NCBI RefSeq assembly: GCF_004341365.1
Contig: NZ_SLXH01000018.1
Location: 1 to 64,000 of the forward strand
Origin: Simplicispira metamorpha
Lineage (GTDB): Bacteria; Pseudomonadota; Gammaproteobacteria; Burkholderiales; Burkholderiaceae_C
Reading direction: 5' to 3'
Length of the DNA stretch: 64,000 nucleotides
The notes beneath the pieces are model-generated. The model was not told the origin of the DNA. It saw only the letters and a list, made by a program, of their open reading frames with translations, and did no database searches. The position numbers and the translations under genes were made by a program. Below are positions 43,908 through 52,580 of the stretch, one piece after another; positions within the stretch are counted from its first letter, which is position 1; every line of letters starts with the position of its first letter.

Positions 43908-45854
43908 ATGAAGACCACGTTCCCGCAACTGCTGCTCAAGCATGCTGCCGAGCGCCCCGACGCCGCGGCGCTGCGCGAAAAAGAATATGGCATCTGGCAG
44001 CCCTACTCCTGGACTGCCCTGACTGCTTTGGTAGAAAAGGTCGCTGCCGGCCTGCACCAGGCGGGCCTGCGCCGTGGTGAACACATGGTGGTGATCGGTG
44101 CCAACCGCCCCCGCCTGTACGCCACCATGCTGGCAGCGCAGTCGCTGGGCGCCATTCCAGTGCCGCTGTACCAGGATGCCGTGGCCGCCGAATGCGTGTT
44201 CCCCCTGAACAACGCTGAAGTGCGCTTTGCCGTGGTCGAAGACCAGGAACAGGTAGACAAGCTGCTCGAAATCCGCGACCGCTGCCCCGGCATTTCCCAC
44301 ATTTACTACGACGACCCGCGCGGACTGCGCAAATACAGCGAAGAAGGCCTGGCGTCTTACGACACCCTGATCGAATCGGGCAGCGAATTCGCCCGCAAAA
44401 ACCCACAATGGTTCCGCGCTGAAGTGGCCAAGGTGCAGCCCGACGATGTGGCCGCCATGTTCTTCACCTCGGGCACCACCGGCAACCCCAAGGGCGTGGT
44501 GCACACGCACGGCAGTTTGCTCGACCGCGCTACGGCGGGCGCCGAGTTCGACAAGCTCACCAGCAGCGAAGAAGTGCTGGCCTACCTGCCACCGGCCTGG
44601 ATTGGCCAGAACATCTTCAGCTACGCACAGTGGCTGGCCTGCGGCTACGTGGTCAACTGCCCCGAATCGGCCAGCACCGTGACCATCGACCTGAAAGAAG
44701 TCGGCCCCACCTACTACTTCGCACCCCCGCGCATCTTCGAAGGCCTGCTGACCAGCGTGATGATCCGCATGGAAGACGCAGGCAGCCTCAAGCGCAAGAT
44801 GTTCGAGGCTTGCATGAACGTGGCCAAGCGTGTGGGCCCGGCGCTGATGGACGGCGAAAACGTGGGCGCACTCGACAAGCTCAAGTACGCGCTGGGCGAC
44901 TTCCTGGTGTACGGGCCGCTGCGCAACAACCTGGGCTTTTCGCGGGTGCGGGTGGCCTACACGGCGGGCGAAGCCATCGGCCCTGACCTGTTCACTTTTT
45001 ACCGCTCCATCGGCATCAACCTCAAGCAGCTCTACGGCTCCACCGAAACGGCCGTGTTCGTCTGCCTGCAACCCGACAACCAGGCCCGTGCTGACACCGT
45101 GGGCGTGCCCATCCGGGGCGTGCAGATCAAGCTGGCCGACAACGGCGAAATCCTGGTCAAGTCCGCTGGCCTGCTCAAGGAGTACTACAAGAACCCCGCC
45201 GCCACCGCCGAGGTGCTGACACCCGATGGCTGGTACCACACCAGCGACGCCGGTTTCCTGGACGCCAACGGCCACCTCAAGATCATCGACCGCGTGAAAG
45301 ACGTGGGCCGCATCAAGGGCGGCCCCAACGACGGTGCCATGTTTGCCCCCAAGTACGTCGAGAACAAGCTCAAGTTCTTCCCGCACATCAAGGAAGTGGT
45401 GGCGCTGGGCGATGGCCGCGAGCGCGTGTGCGTGATGATCAACATCGACTTCGATGCCGTGGGCAACTGGGCTGAGCGGCGCAATCTTCCCTATGCGGGC
45501 TACACCGATCTGGCGCAAAAGCCTGAGGTGTACGAATTCATCCGCGAGTGCGTGGAAAAGGTCAATGCCGACCTGGCCAACGACACCTTGCTGGCAGGCA
45601 GCCAGATCAGCCGCTTCCTGATCCTGCACAAGGAGCTGGACGCCGATGACGGCGAACTCACCCGCACCAACAAAGTGCGCCGGGGCTTTATCGCCGACAA
45701 GTACGGCGTGCTGGTCGATGCGCTCTATGCCAACCGCACCGAGCAATACATCGAAACCCAGGTCAAGTTCGAAGACGGTCGCACGGGCAGTGTCAGTGCC
45801 ACGCTCAAGCTCTCGGACGCCAAAACATTCACCCCGGTGAAAGCCGCTGCCTAA
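43908..45854 (+). CDS. AMP-forming long-chain-type acyl-CoA synthetase
   Basis: 648 residues, ANL superfamily. ATP loop FTSGTTGNPKGVVHTHGSL (from about residue 187), LYGSTETAVFV (adenylate site), GWYHTSDAGFLDANGHLKII and DRVKDVGRIKGG (hinge and C-terminal lysine region). It makes an acyl- or aryl-CoA from the acid, ATP and CoA. First gene of an operon with a complete Liv-type importer (11 bp to livG), suggesting that imported acids are trapped as CoA thioesters. The AGGACCCGGA upstream is a fair ribosome site. The substrate is not determinable from sequence. Confidence 0.93.
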   Translation: MKTTFPQLLLKHAAERPDAAALREKEYGIWQPYSWTALTALVEKVAAGLHQAGLRRGEHMVVIGANRPRLYATMLAAQSLGAIPVPLYQDAVAAECVFPLNNAEVRFAVVEDQEQVDKLLEIRDRCPGISHIYYDDPRGLRKYSEEGLASYDTLIESGSEFARKNPQWFRAEVAKVQPDDVAAMFFTSGTTGNPKGVVHTHGSLLDRATAGAEFDKLTSSEEVLAYLPPAWIGQNIFSYAQWLACGYVVNCPESASTVTIDLKEVGPTYYFAPPRIFEGLLTSVMIRMEDAGSLKRKMFEACMNVAKRVGPALMDGENVGALDKLKYALGDFLVYGPLRNNLGFSRVRVAYTAGEAIGPDLFTFYRSIGINLKQLYGSTETAVFVCLQPDNQARADTVGVPIRGVQIKLADNGEILVKSAGLLKEYYKNPAATAEVLTPDGWYHTSDAGFLDANGHLKIIDRVKDVGRIKGGPNDGAMFAPKYVENKLKFFPHIKEVVALGDGRERVCVMINIDFDAVGNWAERRNLPYAGYTDLAQKPEVYEFIRECVEKVNADLANDTLLAGSQISRFLILHKELDADDGELTRTNKVRRGFIADKYGVLVDALYANRTEQYIETQVKFEDGRTGSVSATLKLSDAKTFTPVKAAA

Positions 45855-45864
45855 AGACACACCC

Positions 45865-46650
45865 ATGAGCACCAAGAAGATTGGCGACGTCATTCTCGAC
45901 GTCAAGAACATCAGCCTGCGCTTTGGTGGCGTGAAGGCGCTGACCGATATCTCTTTCAACGTGAAAGAGCACGAGATCCGCTCCATCATTGGCCCCAACG
46001 GCGCTGGCAAGAGCTCCATGCTCAACTGCATCAACGGCGTGTACACACCCTCGGAAGGCTCCATCACCTTCCGCGGTCAGACCTTTGCCCACATGAACTC
46101 GCGCCAGGTGGCCGAGATGGGCATTGGCCGCACGTTCCAGAACCTGGCGCTGTTCAAGGGCATGAGCGTGATCGACAACATCATGACCGGGCGCAACCTG
46201 AAGATCAGAAGCAACCTGTTCATGCAGGCGCTGCGCATCGGCCCAGCCCAGCGCGAGGAAGAAAAACACCGCGAGTTTGTCGAGCACATCATCGACTTCC
46301 TGGAAATCCAGGCCTTCCGCAAAACGCCGGTGGGCCAGCTGCCCTACGGCCTGCAAAAGCGCGTTGACCTGGGCCGCGCCCTGGCCATGGAGCCGCAAGT
46401 GCTGCTGCTGGACGAGCCCATGGCCGGCATGAACGTCGAGGAAAAGCAGGACATGTGCCGCTTCATCCTGGACGTGAACGACGAGTTCGGCACCACCATC
46501 GTGCTGATCGAGCACGACATGGGCGTGGTGATGGACATCTCTGACCGCGTGGTGGTGCTGGACTACGGCAAAAAAATCGGCGACGGCGCCCCCGAAGAAG
46601 TCCGTGACAACGAAGACGTGATCCGCGCCTACCTGGGCACGAGCCACTGA
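45865..46650 (+). CDS. livG: Branched-chain-type ABC importer ATPase, LivG
   Basis: 261 residues. Walker [11 protein letters not shown] (Lys49), Walker B VLLLDEPMAG and switch His in EHDMGVVMDISDRV. The signature motif is LPYGLQKRVDLGRAL, with Pro replacing the usual Ser of LSYG. It couples ATP hydrolysis to the LivHM permease. It has its own CACCC leader after the ligase and sits 17 bp before livH. The acyl-CoA-ligase-first order implies a non-amino-acid substrate even though the symbol follows the family. Confidence 0.94.
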   Translation: MSTKKIGDVILDVKNISLRFGGVKALTDISFNVKEHEIRSIIGPNGAGKSSMLNCINGVYTPSEGSITFRGQTFAHMNSRQVAEMGIGRTFQNLALFKGMSVIDNIMTGRNLKIRSNLFMQALRIGPAQREEEKHREFVEHIIDFLEIQAFRKTPVGQLPYGLQKRVDLGRALAMEPQVLLLDEPMAGMNVEEKQDMCRFILDVNDEFGTTIVLIEHDMGVVMDISDRVVVLDYGKKIGDGAPEEVRDNEDVIRAYLGTSH

Positions 46651-46666
46651 GCCGGGAGAACAAAAA

Positions 46667-47596
46667 ATGGCATTTTTTCTTGAAACCCTGATTGGCGGCC
46701 TGATGGCCGGCATGCTGTATTCGCTGGTGGCGCTCGGCTTTGTGCTGATCTACAAAGCCTCTGGCGTGTTCAACTTCGCGCAAGGCGCCATGGTGCTGTT
46801 CGCAGCGCTGGCCATGGCCCGTTTTGCCGAATGGATCCCCAAGTGGACGGGCATCGACAGCATGCTGCTGGCCAACCTGCTGGCCTTTGTGATTGCAGGC
46901 ATCTTCATGTTTGCAGTGGCATGGGTGATTGAGCGCCTGGTACTGCGCCACCTGGTCAACCAGGAAGGCGCCACGCTGCTGATGGCCACGCTGGGCATCA
47001 CCTACTTCCTGGAAGGCTTGGGCCAGACCATCTTTGGCAGCGATATCTACAAAATTGATATCGGCATGCCCAAAGACCCGATTTTCATGCTCGACTCGGT
47101 GTTTCCGGGGGGCGTGCTGGTCAACAAGGAAGACGTGTATGCCGCTGCCATCGCCGCTGCGCTGGTGGTGCTGCTGAGTGTGTTCTTCCAGAAGACCACC
47201 ACGGGCCGCGCCCTGCGCGCTGTGGCCGATGACCACCAGGCGGCGCAATCTATCGGCATTCCGCTCAACCGCATCTGGGTCATCGTCTGGTGCGTGGCCG
47301 GTGTCGTGGCCCTGGTGGCCGGGATGATCTGGGGCAGCAAGCTGGGTGTGCAGTTCTCGCTCACCACCGTGGCGCTGCGCGCCCTGCCGGTGGTGATTCT
47401 GGGCGGTCTCACTTCGGTGCCCGGCGCCATCATCGGCGGCCTGATCATCGGCGTGGGCGAGAAGCTCTCCGAGGTGTACCTGGGCCCTTACGTGGGCGGC
47501 GGTATCGAGATCTGGTTTGCCTACGTGCTGGCACTGACCTTCCTGCTGTTCCGTCCGCAAGGGCTGTTCGGTGAAAAAATCATTGATCGGGTGTGA
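46667..47596 (+). CDS. livH: ABC importer permease, LivH type
   Basis: 309 residues, about eight membrane segments. FLETLIGGLMAGMLYSLVAL and GFVLIYKASGVFNFAQGAMV at the N-terminus, TTTGRALRAVADDHQAAQSI for the cytoplasmic EAA-type loop that contacts the ATPases, and GGLTSVPGAIIGGLIIGVGE. It forms the channel with LivM. A ribosome site GGGAGAAC lies before the start. Two tight hairpins separate it from livM. Confidence 0.95.
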   Translation: MAFFLETLIGGLMAGMLYSLVALGFVLIYKASGVFNFAQGAMVLFAALAMARFAEWIPKWTGIDSMLLANLLAFVIAGIFMFAVAWVIERLVLRHLVNQEGATLLMATLGITYFLEGLGQTIFGSDIYKIDIGMPKDPIFMLDSVFPGGVLVNKEDVYAAAIAAALVVLLSVFFQKTTTGRALRAVADDHQAAQSIGIPLNRIWVIVWCVAGVVALVAGMIWGSKLGVQFSLTTVALRALPVVILGGLTSVPGAIIGGLIIGVGEKLSEVYLGPYVGGGIEIWFAYVLALTFLLFRPQGLFGEKIIDRV

Positions 47597-47620
47597 AACA
47601 CACGATCCGCCCGAAGGGTG

Positions 47621-47667
47621 CTTCGCGCAGCGAAGAATGATTTTTCGGCGAAGGGCACGCAGTGCCC
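47621..47667 (+). other. Two tight hairpins between livH and livM
   Basis: CTTCGC-GCA-GCGAAG (47621-47635) and GGGCAC-GCA-GTGCCC (47653-47667), both with the same GCA loop. There is no U-tract; probably RNA structures that adjust or protect the operon message. Confidence 0.55.
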
Positions 47668-47714
47668 GTAGCCAAAAGATCATGCCCCTGATGGCTAACA
47701 AGGAGACATAAAAC

Positions 47715-48791
47715 ATGCTTTACCGCGAAAACGGCCAGTTCAAGACGAGCTACCGCGCCGACCAGCAAATCTTCCCGATCACGCAAGACCGGGTGGGCAT
47801 TGCACTGCTGCTGGCCTTTGCCTTCATTGCCGTGCCGCTGCTGGCCAGCAACTATTTCTACACCGCTGTCCTCATCCCGCTGGTCATCATGTCGCTGGCC
47901 GCGCTGGGGGTGAACATTCTGGTGGGCTACTGCGGCCAGATCTCGCTGGGCTCGGGCGCCTTCATGGCCGTGGGCGCTTACGGGGCGTTCAACTTCTTCG
48001 TTCGCTTTCCGGGCCTGCCGCTGATTCCGGCACTCATTCTGGGCGGCCTGTGCGCCACGTTCTTCGGCATCTTGTTCGGCCTGCCCAGCCTGCGTGTCAA
48101 GGGTCTGTACCTGGCCGTGGCCACGCTGGCCGCGCAGTTCTTCAGCGACTGGATGTTCCTGCGCATCAAGTGGTTCACCAACAACTCCGACTCGGGCTCG
48201 GTGTCGGTCAACCACCTGCAAGTGCTGGGCATGCCCATTGAAAGCCCCATGGCCAAGTACCTGTTCTGCCTGTTCCTGCTCGTGGTGATTGCCCTGCTGG
48301 CCAAGAACCTGGTGCGCGGCGCCATTGGCCGCGAATGGATGGCTATCCGTGACATGGACGTGGCCGCCAGCGTGATCGGTATCCGCCCCATGTACGCGAA
48401 GCTGTCCGCCTTTGCCGTCAGCTCCTTCATCATCGGCATGGCCGGTGCGCTCTGGGCGTTTGTACACCTGGGTTCGTGGGAACCTGCCGCCTTCTCGGTG
48501 GACATCTCTTTCAAACTGCTGTTCATGGTGATCATTGGCGGCATGGGCTCCATCATGGGTAGCTTCTTTGGCGCCGCCTTCATCGTGCTGCTGCCCATCG
48601 TGCTCAACCAGTTCCTGCCCGCCTTGCTGGGTCTGTTCGGCATCGAGATTTCTACCGCTGGCGTCTCGCACGCCGAGCTGATGATTTTTGGCGGCCTGAT
48701 CGTCTGGTTCCTCATCGTCGAGCCCCACGGCTTGGCCAAGCTGTGGTCTATGGGCAAGCAAAAGATGCGCCTCTGGCCATTCCCCCATTGA
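47715..48791 (+). CDS. livM: ABC importer permease, LivM type
   Basis: 358 residues, about nine membrane segments. AALGVNILVGYCGQISLGSG (the LivM hallmark), GAFMAVGAYGAFNF, RGAIGREWMAIRDMDVAASV (ATPase-contact loop) and GGMGSIMGSFFGAAFIV. The N-terminal 30 residues are hydrophilic (YRENGQFKTSYRADQQIF). AAGGAGACATAAAAC precedes the start. It pairs with LivH. Confidence 0.95.
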   Translation: MLYRENGQFKTSYRADQQIFPITQDRVGIALLLAFAFIAVPLLASNYFYTAVLIPLVIMSLAALGVNILVGYCGQISLGSGAFMAVGAYGAFNFFVRFPGLPLIPALILGGLCATFFGILFGLPSLRVKGLYLAVATLAAQFFSDWMFLRIKWFTNNSDSGSVSVNHLQVLGMPIESPMAKYLFCLFLLVVIALLAKNLVRGAIGREWMAIRDMDVAASVIGIRPMYAKLSAFAVSSFIIGMAGALWAFVHLGSWEPAAFSVDISFKLLFMVIIGGMGSIMGSFFGAAFIVLLPIVLNQFLPALLGLFGIEISTAGVSHAELMIFGGLIVWFLIVEPHGLAKLWSMGKQKMRLWPFPH

Positions 48792-48834
48792 GTTTTCCCC
48801 CGTGCTTAGCCACATTCATACCAAGGAGACATCC

Positions 48835-50160
48835 ATGAAGCTTTCCAAAATCGTGCTCGCTGTTGCCGTCGTGGCGGCCAGTGCATCGTCCGTGACCAGC
48901 GCCATCGCGCAGGCCAAAGAGCAGTTCTTCCCGCTGCTGTCGTACCGCACCGGCCCCTATGCGCCCAACGGCACCCCTTGGGCCAACGGCAAGCAGGACT
49001 ACCTGAAGATGATCAATGCGCGCGATGGCGGCATCAATGGCGTCAAGATCACGTTCGAAGAATGCGAAACCGGCTATGCCACCGACCGGGGTGTGGAGTG
49101 CTACGAGCGCCTGAAAACCCGTCCTGGCGTGACCCTGTTCGATCCCCAGGCCACCGGCATCACCTTTGCCCTGACCGAAAAAGCCCCTGTGGACAAAATC
49201 CCGCTGATGACGCTGGGCTACGGTCTGTCGGTGGCAGCTGACGGCATGGCCTTCAAGTGGAACTTCCCCTACATGGGCAGCTACTGGACGGGTGCCGACA
49301 TCCTGATCCAGCACATCGGCAAGAACGCTGGCGGCCTGGACAAACTCAAGGGCAAGAAGATTGCGCTGGTCTACCACGACAGCCCGTTTGGCAAAGAGCC
49401 CATCCCGCTGCTGCAAGAGCGCGCCAAGATGCACGGCTTTGAGCTGCAAATGCTGCCCGTGACCGCGCCTGGCGTGGAGCAAAAAGCCACCTGGCTGCAA
49501 GTGCGCCAGAGCCGCCCTGACTACGTGATGCTGTGGGGCTGGGGTGTGATGAACTCCACCGCCCTGAAAGAAGCGCAAGCCACAGGCTTCCCACGCGACA
49601 AGCTGTACGGCGTGTGGTGGGCCGGTGCCGAGCCCGATGTGCGTGATGTGGGCGAAGGCGCCAAGGGCTACCAGGCCCTGGCCCTGAACGGCTACGGCAC
49701 CCAGTCCAAGGTCATCCAGGACATCATGAAGCACGTCCACGACAAGGGCCAGGGCACAGGCGCCAAGGATGAAGTGGGCTCGGTGCTGTACACACGCGGC
49801 GTGATCATCCAGATGCTGGGTGTGGAAGCCGTGCGCCGCGCGCAAGAGCGCTTTGGCAAGGGCAAGGTCATGACCGGCGAACAAGTGCGCTGGGGCATGG
49901 AAAACCTGAACCTCGACCAGAAAAAGCTCGACGCCATGGGCTTTACCGGCCTGATGCGCCCCCTGTCCACCAGCTGCGCCGACCACATGGGTTCGACCTG
50001 GGCGCGCGTGCAGACCTGGGACGGCAAGAAGTGGAACATCACTTCTGACTGGTACCAGTCCGATGAGCAAATCCTCAAGCCCCTCATCAAGGCTGGCTCG
50101 GACAAGTACCTGGCCGACAAGAAGCTGACACGCCGCGACGCAGCCGACTGCCAGTCCTGA
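48835..50160 (+). CDS. ABC importer substrate-binding protein of the Liv cluster
   Basis: 441 residues with a signal peptide (VLAVAVVAASASSVTSAIAQA). The mature protein is a Peripla_BP_6 member: FPLLSYRTGPYAPNGTPWAN, YGLSVAADGMAFKWNFPYMG, GKKIALVYHDSPFGKEPIP. It is a longer and distinct subfamily from the 42.5-kb protein and from classic LivK, so the ligand is probably an organic acid. CCAAGGAGACATCC is an excellent ribosome site. Three hairpins follow before livF. Confidence 0.93.
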   Translation: MKLSKIVLAVAVVAASASSVTSAIAQAKEQFFPLLSYRTGPYAPNGTPWANGKQDYLKMINARDGGINGVKITFEECETGYATDRGVECYERLKTRPGVTLFDPQATGITFALTEKAPVDKIPLMTLGYGLSVAADGMAFKWNFPYMGSYWTGADILIQHIGKNAGGLDKLKGKKIALVYHDSPFGKEPIPLLQERAKMHGFELQMLPVTAPGVEQKATWLQVRQSRPDYVMLWGWGVMNSTALKEAQATGFPRDKLYGVWWAGAEPDVRDVGEGAKGYQALALNGYGTQSKVIQDIMKHVHDKGQGTGAKDEVGSVLYTRGVIIQMLGVEAVRRAQERFGKGKVMTGEQVRWGMENLNLDQKKLDAMGFTGLMRPLSTSCADHMGSTWARVQTWDGKKWNITSDWYQSDEQILKPLIKAGSDKYLADKKLTRRDAADCQS

Positions 50161-50170
50161 TCGACACACC

Positions 50171-50255
50171 CCTGCCCGCCTTGCGGTGGGCAGGCCCTGG
50201 CGGCTCCTGGCGAGCCGCCAATTGACAGGCCTGCGGGCCAGCCCTGTCAATTGGC
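50171..50255 (+). other. Three consecutive hairpins between the binding-protein gene and livF
   Basis: CCTGCCC/GGGCAGG (50171-50194), GGCGGCTC-N5-GAGCCGCC (50199-50219) and GCCAATTGACAGG-N13-CCTGTCAATTGGC (50217-50255). None has a U-run. They likely stabilise or partly terminate the message after the binding-protein gene. Confidence 0.6.
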
Positions 50256-50272
50256 ACAGAGAGAGAAACCTT

Positions 50273-51082
50273 ATGGAACAGCAAAACATTGTCCTGAACG
50301 TCAACGGCATCGAGGTCATTTACAACCACGTGATCCTGGTGCTCAAGGGGGTCTCGCTACAGGTGCCCGAAGGGGGCATCGTGGCCATCCTGGGCGGCAA
50401 CGGCGCGGGCAAGACCACCACCTTGCGCGCGATCTCCAACCTGCTGGCGGGCGAACGCGGCGCAGTCACCAAAGGCTCCATTGAGCTGCGTGGCGAGCGC
50501 ATCGAAAACCTCTCGCCCGCTGACCTGGTCAAGCGCGGCGTGGTGCAGGTCATGGAAGGGCGCCACTGCTTTGCCCACTTGACCATCGAAGAGAACCTGA
50601 TGACGGGCTCCTACACCCGCACCAGCAAGGGCGAGATTGCGGCCAACCTGGAGAAGGTCTACAACTACTTCCCGCGCCTGAAAACGCGCCGTACCTCGCA
50701 GGCGGCCTACACCTCGGGCGGCGAGCAGCAGATGTGCGCCATTGGCCGCGCCATCATGACCAACCCCAGCATGGTGCTGCTGGATGAGCCCTCCATGGGC
50801 CTGGCCCCACAAATCGTGGAAGAAGTGTTCAACATCGTCAAAGACCTGAACACCAAAGAAAAAGTGACGTTTCTGCTGGCCGAGCAAAACACCAACATGG
50901 CGCTGAAATACGCCGACTATGGCTACATCATGGAATCGGGCCGCGTGGTGATGGACGGCGCTGCCAGCGACCTGGCCAGCAACGAAGACGTGAAAGAGTT
51001 TTACCTGGGCGTGGGCGGCGGCGAGCGCAAGAGCTTCAAGGACGTGAAAAGCTACAAACGCCGCAAGCGTTGGCTGGCCTGA
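50273..51082 (+). CDS. livF: ABC importer ATPase, LivF type
   Basis: 269 residues. Walker A GGNGAGKTTTLR (Lys47), signature TSGGEQQMCAIGRAI, Walker B MVLLDEPSMGLAP. The C-terminus YKRRKRWLA is basic and longer than usual. It works with LivG on the LivHM permease. GAGAGAAACCTT precedes the start. The PaaK-like ligase gene starts 56 bp later. Confidence 0.94.
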   Translation: MEQQNIVLNVNGIEVIYNHVILVLKGVSLQVPEGGIVAILGGNGAGKTTTLRAISNLLAGERGAVTKGSIELRGERIENLSPADLVKRGVVQVMEGRHCFAHLTIEENLMTGSYTRTSKGEIAANLEKVYNYFPRLKTRRTSQAAYTSGGEQQMCAIGRAIMTNPSMVLLDEPSMGLAPQIVEEVFNIVKDLNTKEKVTFLLAEQNTNMALKYADYGYIMESGRVVMDGAASDLASNEDVKEFYLGVGGGERKSFKDVKSYKRRKRWLA

Positions 51083-51137
51083 AAACTGCCCCCCTGCCAC
51101 AGCACTTCCCACGCTCACCCACCCTTGCCCGCTCACC

Positions 51138-52385
51138 ATGACCTCTTTTTACGACACCCAGGAAACCCGTGCCCCCGCCGAGCGCGAGGCAGCGCTGCTG
51201 GCCGCCTTGCCCGCCCAGATAGCGCACGCGCGCAGCAACGCACCGGCCTTCAGCACCATCCTGGCCGACGTGGACCCGGCCAGCGTCACCAGCCGCGCCG
51301 CCCTGGCCCGCTTGCCGGTGACGCGCAAATACGAGCTGCTGGAACGCCAGCAGGCCCTGCGCACAGACAACGTGTTTGGCGGGTTCAGCGCCATCGGCTT
51401 TGGCGCCGCCATGCCGCGGGTGTTTTGCAGCCCCGGCCCGATCTATGAACCCGAGAGTGCCCGGCCCGACTACTGGCGCATGGCCCGTGCCATGTACGCC
51501 GCAGGCTTTCGCGCGGGAGAGCTGATCCACAACAGCTTCAGCTACCACTTTGTGCCAGCGGGCTCCATGATGGAAAGCGGCGCCCATGCGCTGGGCTGTA
51601 CTGTGTTCCCCGGCGGCACCGGCCAGACCGAGCAACAGGTGCAGGCCATGGCAGAACTGCGCCCGGCCGGCTACATCGGCACCCCCAGCTTTCTCAAGCT
51701 GATTCTGGAAAAAGCCGCTGAACTGCGCCAGCCCCTGCCCAGCGTGACCAAAGCCCTGCTCTCGGGCGAGGCCTTTCCGCCCAGCCTGCGCGACTGGCTG
51801 GCCGAGCGCGGCGTGGCGGGCTACCAGTGCTACGCCACCGCCGATCTGGGCCTGATCGCCTACGAAACAGCGGCCCGCGAGGGCCTGGTGCTCGATGAGG
51901 GCGTGATCGTCGAGATCGTGCGCCCCGGCACCGGCGACCCCGTACCCGAGGGCGAAGTGGGCGAACTGGTGGTGACCACGCTCAACCCCGACTACCCGCT
52001 GATCCGCTTTGGCACGGGCGACCTCTCGGCCATCCTGCCCGGTCAATGCCCTAGCGGGCGCACCAACACCCGCATCAAAGGCTGGATGGGACGGGCCGAC
52101 CAGACCACCAAGGTGCGCGGCATGTTCATCCACCCGGCCCAGGTGGCCGCCATTGCAGCGCGCTTTCCGCAGGTGCTGCGTGCGCGCCTCGTGGTCACGG
52201 GCGAAATGGCCAACGACCAGATGGTGCTGCGCGCCGAAACTGCCGAGTTTGCCGGTGGCCTGGCCGAACGGCTGCAAGACACCATCCGCGAAGTGACCAA
52301 ACTGCGCGGCGAGGTGGAGCTGGTCGCCCCAGGGTCGCTGCCCAACGACGGCAAAGTGATCGAGGACGCGCGCAGCTACCGCTAA
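51138..52385 (+). CDS. Phenylacetate-CoA-ligase-like enzyme with an altered ATP loop
   Basis: 415 residues, PaaK branch of the ANL superfamily. GYIGTPSFLKLILEKAAEL, GVAGYQCYATADLGLIAYET, FGTGDLSAILPGQCPSGRTN and the C-terminal domain (IKGWMGRADQTTKVRGMF) match. The usual SSGTTGKP ATP loop is not found at its expected place (around residues 85-105), where SAIGFGAAMPRVFCSPGP stands instead. It may still adenylate an aryl acid or have changed function. Last gene of the Liv operon. It is not the standard paaK. Confidence 0.82.
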   Translation: MTSFYDTQETRAPAEREAALLAALPAQIAHARSNAPAFSTILADVDPASVTSRAALARLPVTRKYELLERQQALRTDNVFGGFSAIGFGAAMPRVFCSPGPIYEPESARPDYWRMARAMYAAGFRAGELIHNSFSYHFVPAGSMMESGAHALGCTVFPGGTGQTEQQVQAMAELRPAGYIGTPSFLKLILEKAAELRQPLPSVTKALLSGEAFPPSLRDWLAERGVAGYQCYATADLGLIAYETAAREGLVLDEGVIVEIVRPGTGDPVPEGEVGELVVTTLNPDYPLIRFGTGDLSAILPGQCPSGRTNTRIKGWMGRADQTTKVRGMFIHPAQVAAIAARFPQVLRARLVVTGEMANDQMVLRAETAEFAGGLAERLQDTIREVTKLRGEVELVAPGSLPNDGKVIEDARSYR

Positions 52386-52432
52386 AGCATGGCGCCGGGT
52401 GTTTTCGCCAACGCGAAAACACTCACTTATTC

Positions 52433-52468
52433 ATAGCTTGTAGCGCTCTACCCGCGTGGCTTCAGGGC
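52433..52468 (+). repeat. Dispersed 36-bp repeat, copy 13
   Basis: ATAGCTTGTAGCGCTCTACC to GCTTCAGGGC, between the PaaK-like gene and the second Bug receptor. Confidence 0.65.
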
Positions 52469-52580
52469 ATTTTTTGTACTAAAAATGCGCTGTATCAAAA
52501 ATACGGATCTGCTCAGTGCTTTCCTCGATGCCAAGGCCGAAACAGGTGTTTATCATCGCGGCTCATATCAAGGAACACCC

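Noticed and set aside
43824-46067. 747-codon minus-strand frame opposite the acyl-CoA synthetase
   Set aside because: Shadow of the synthetase and livG; repetitive His/Val/Gly composition.
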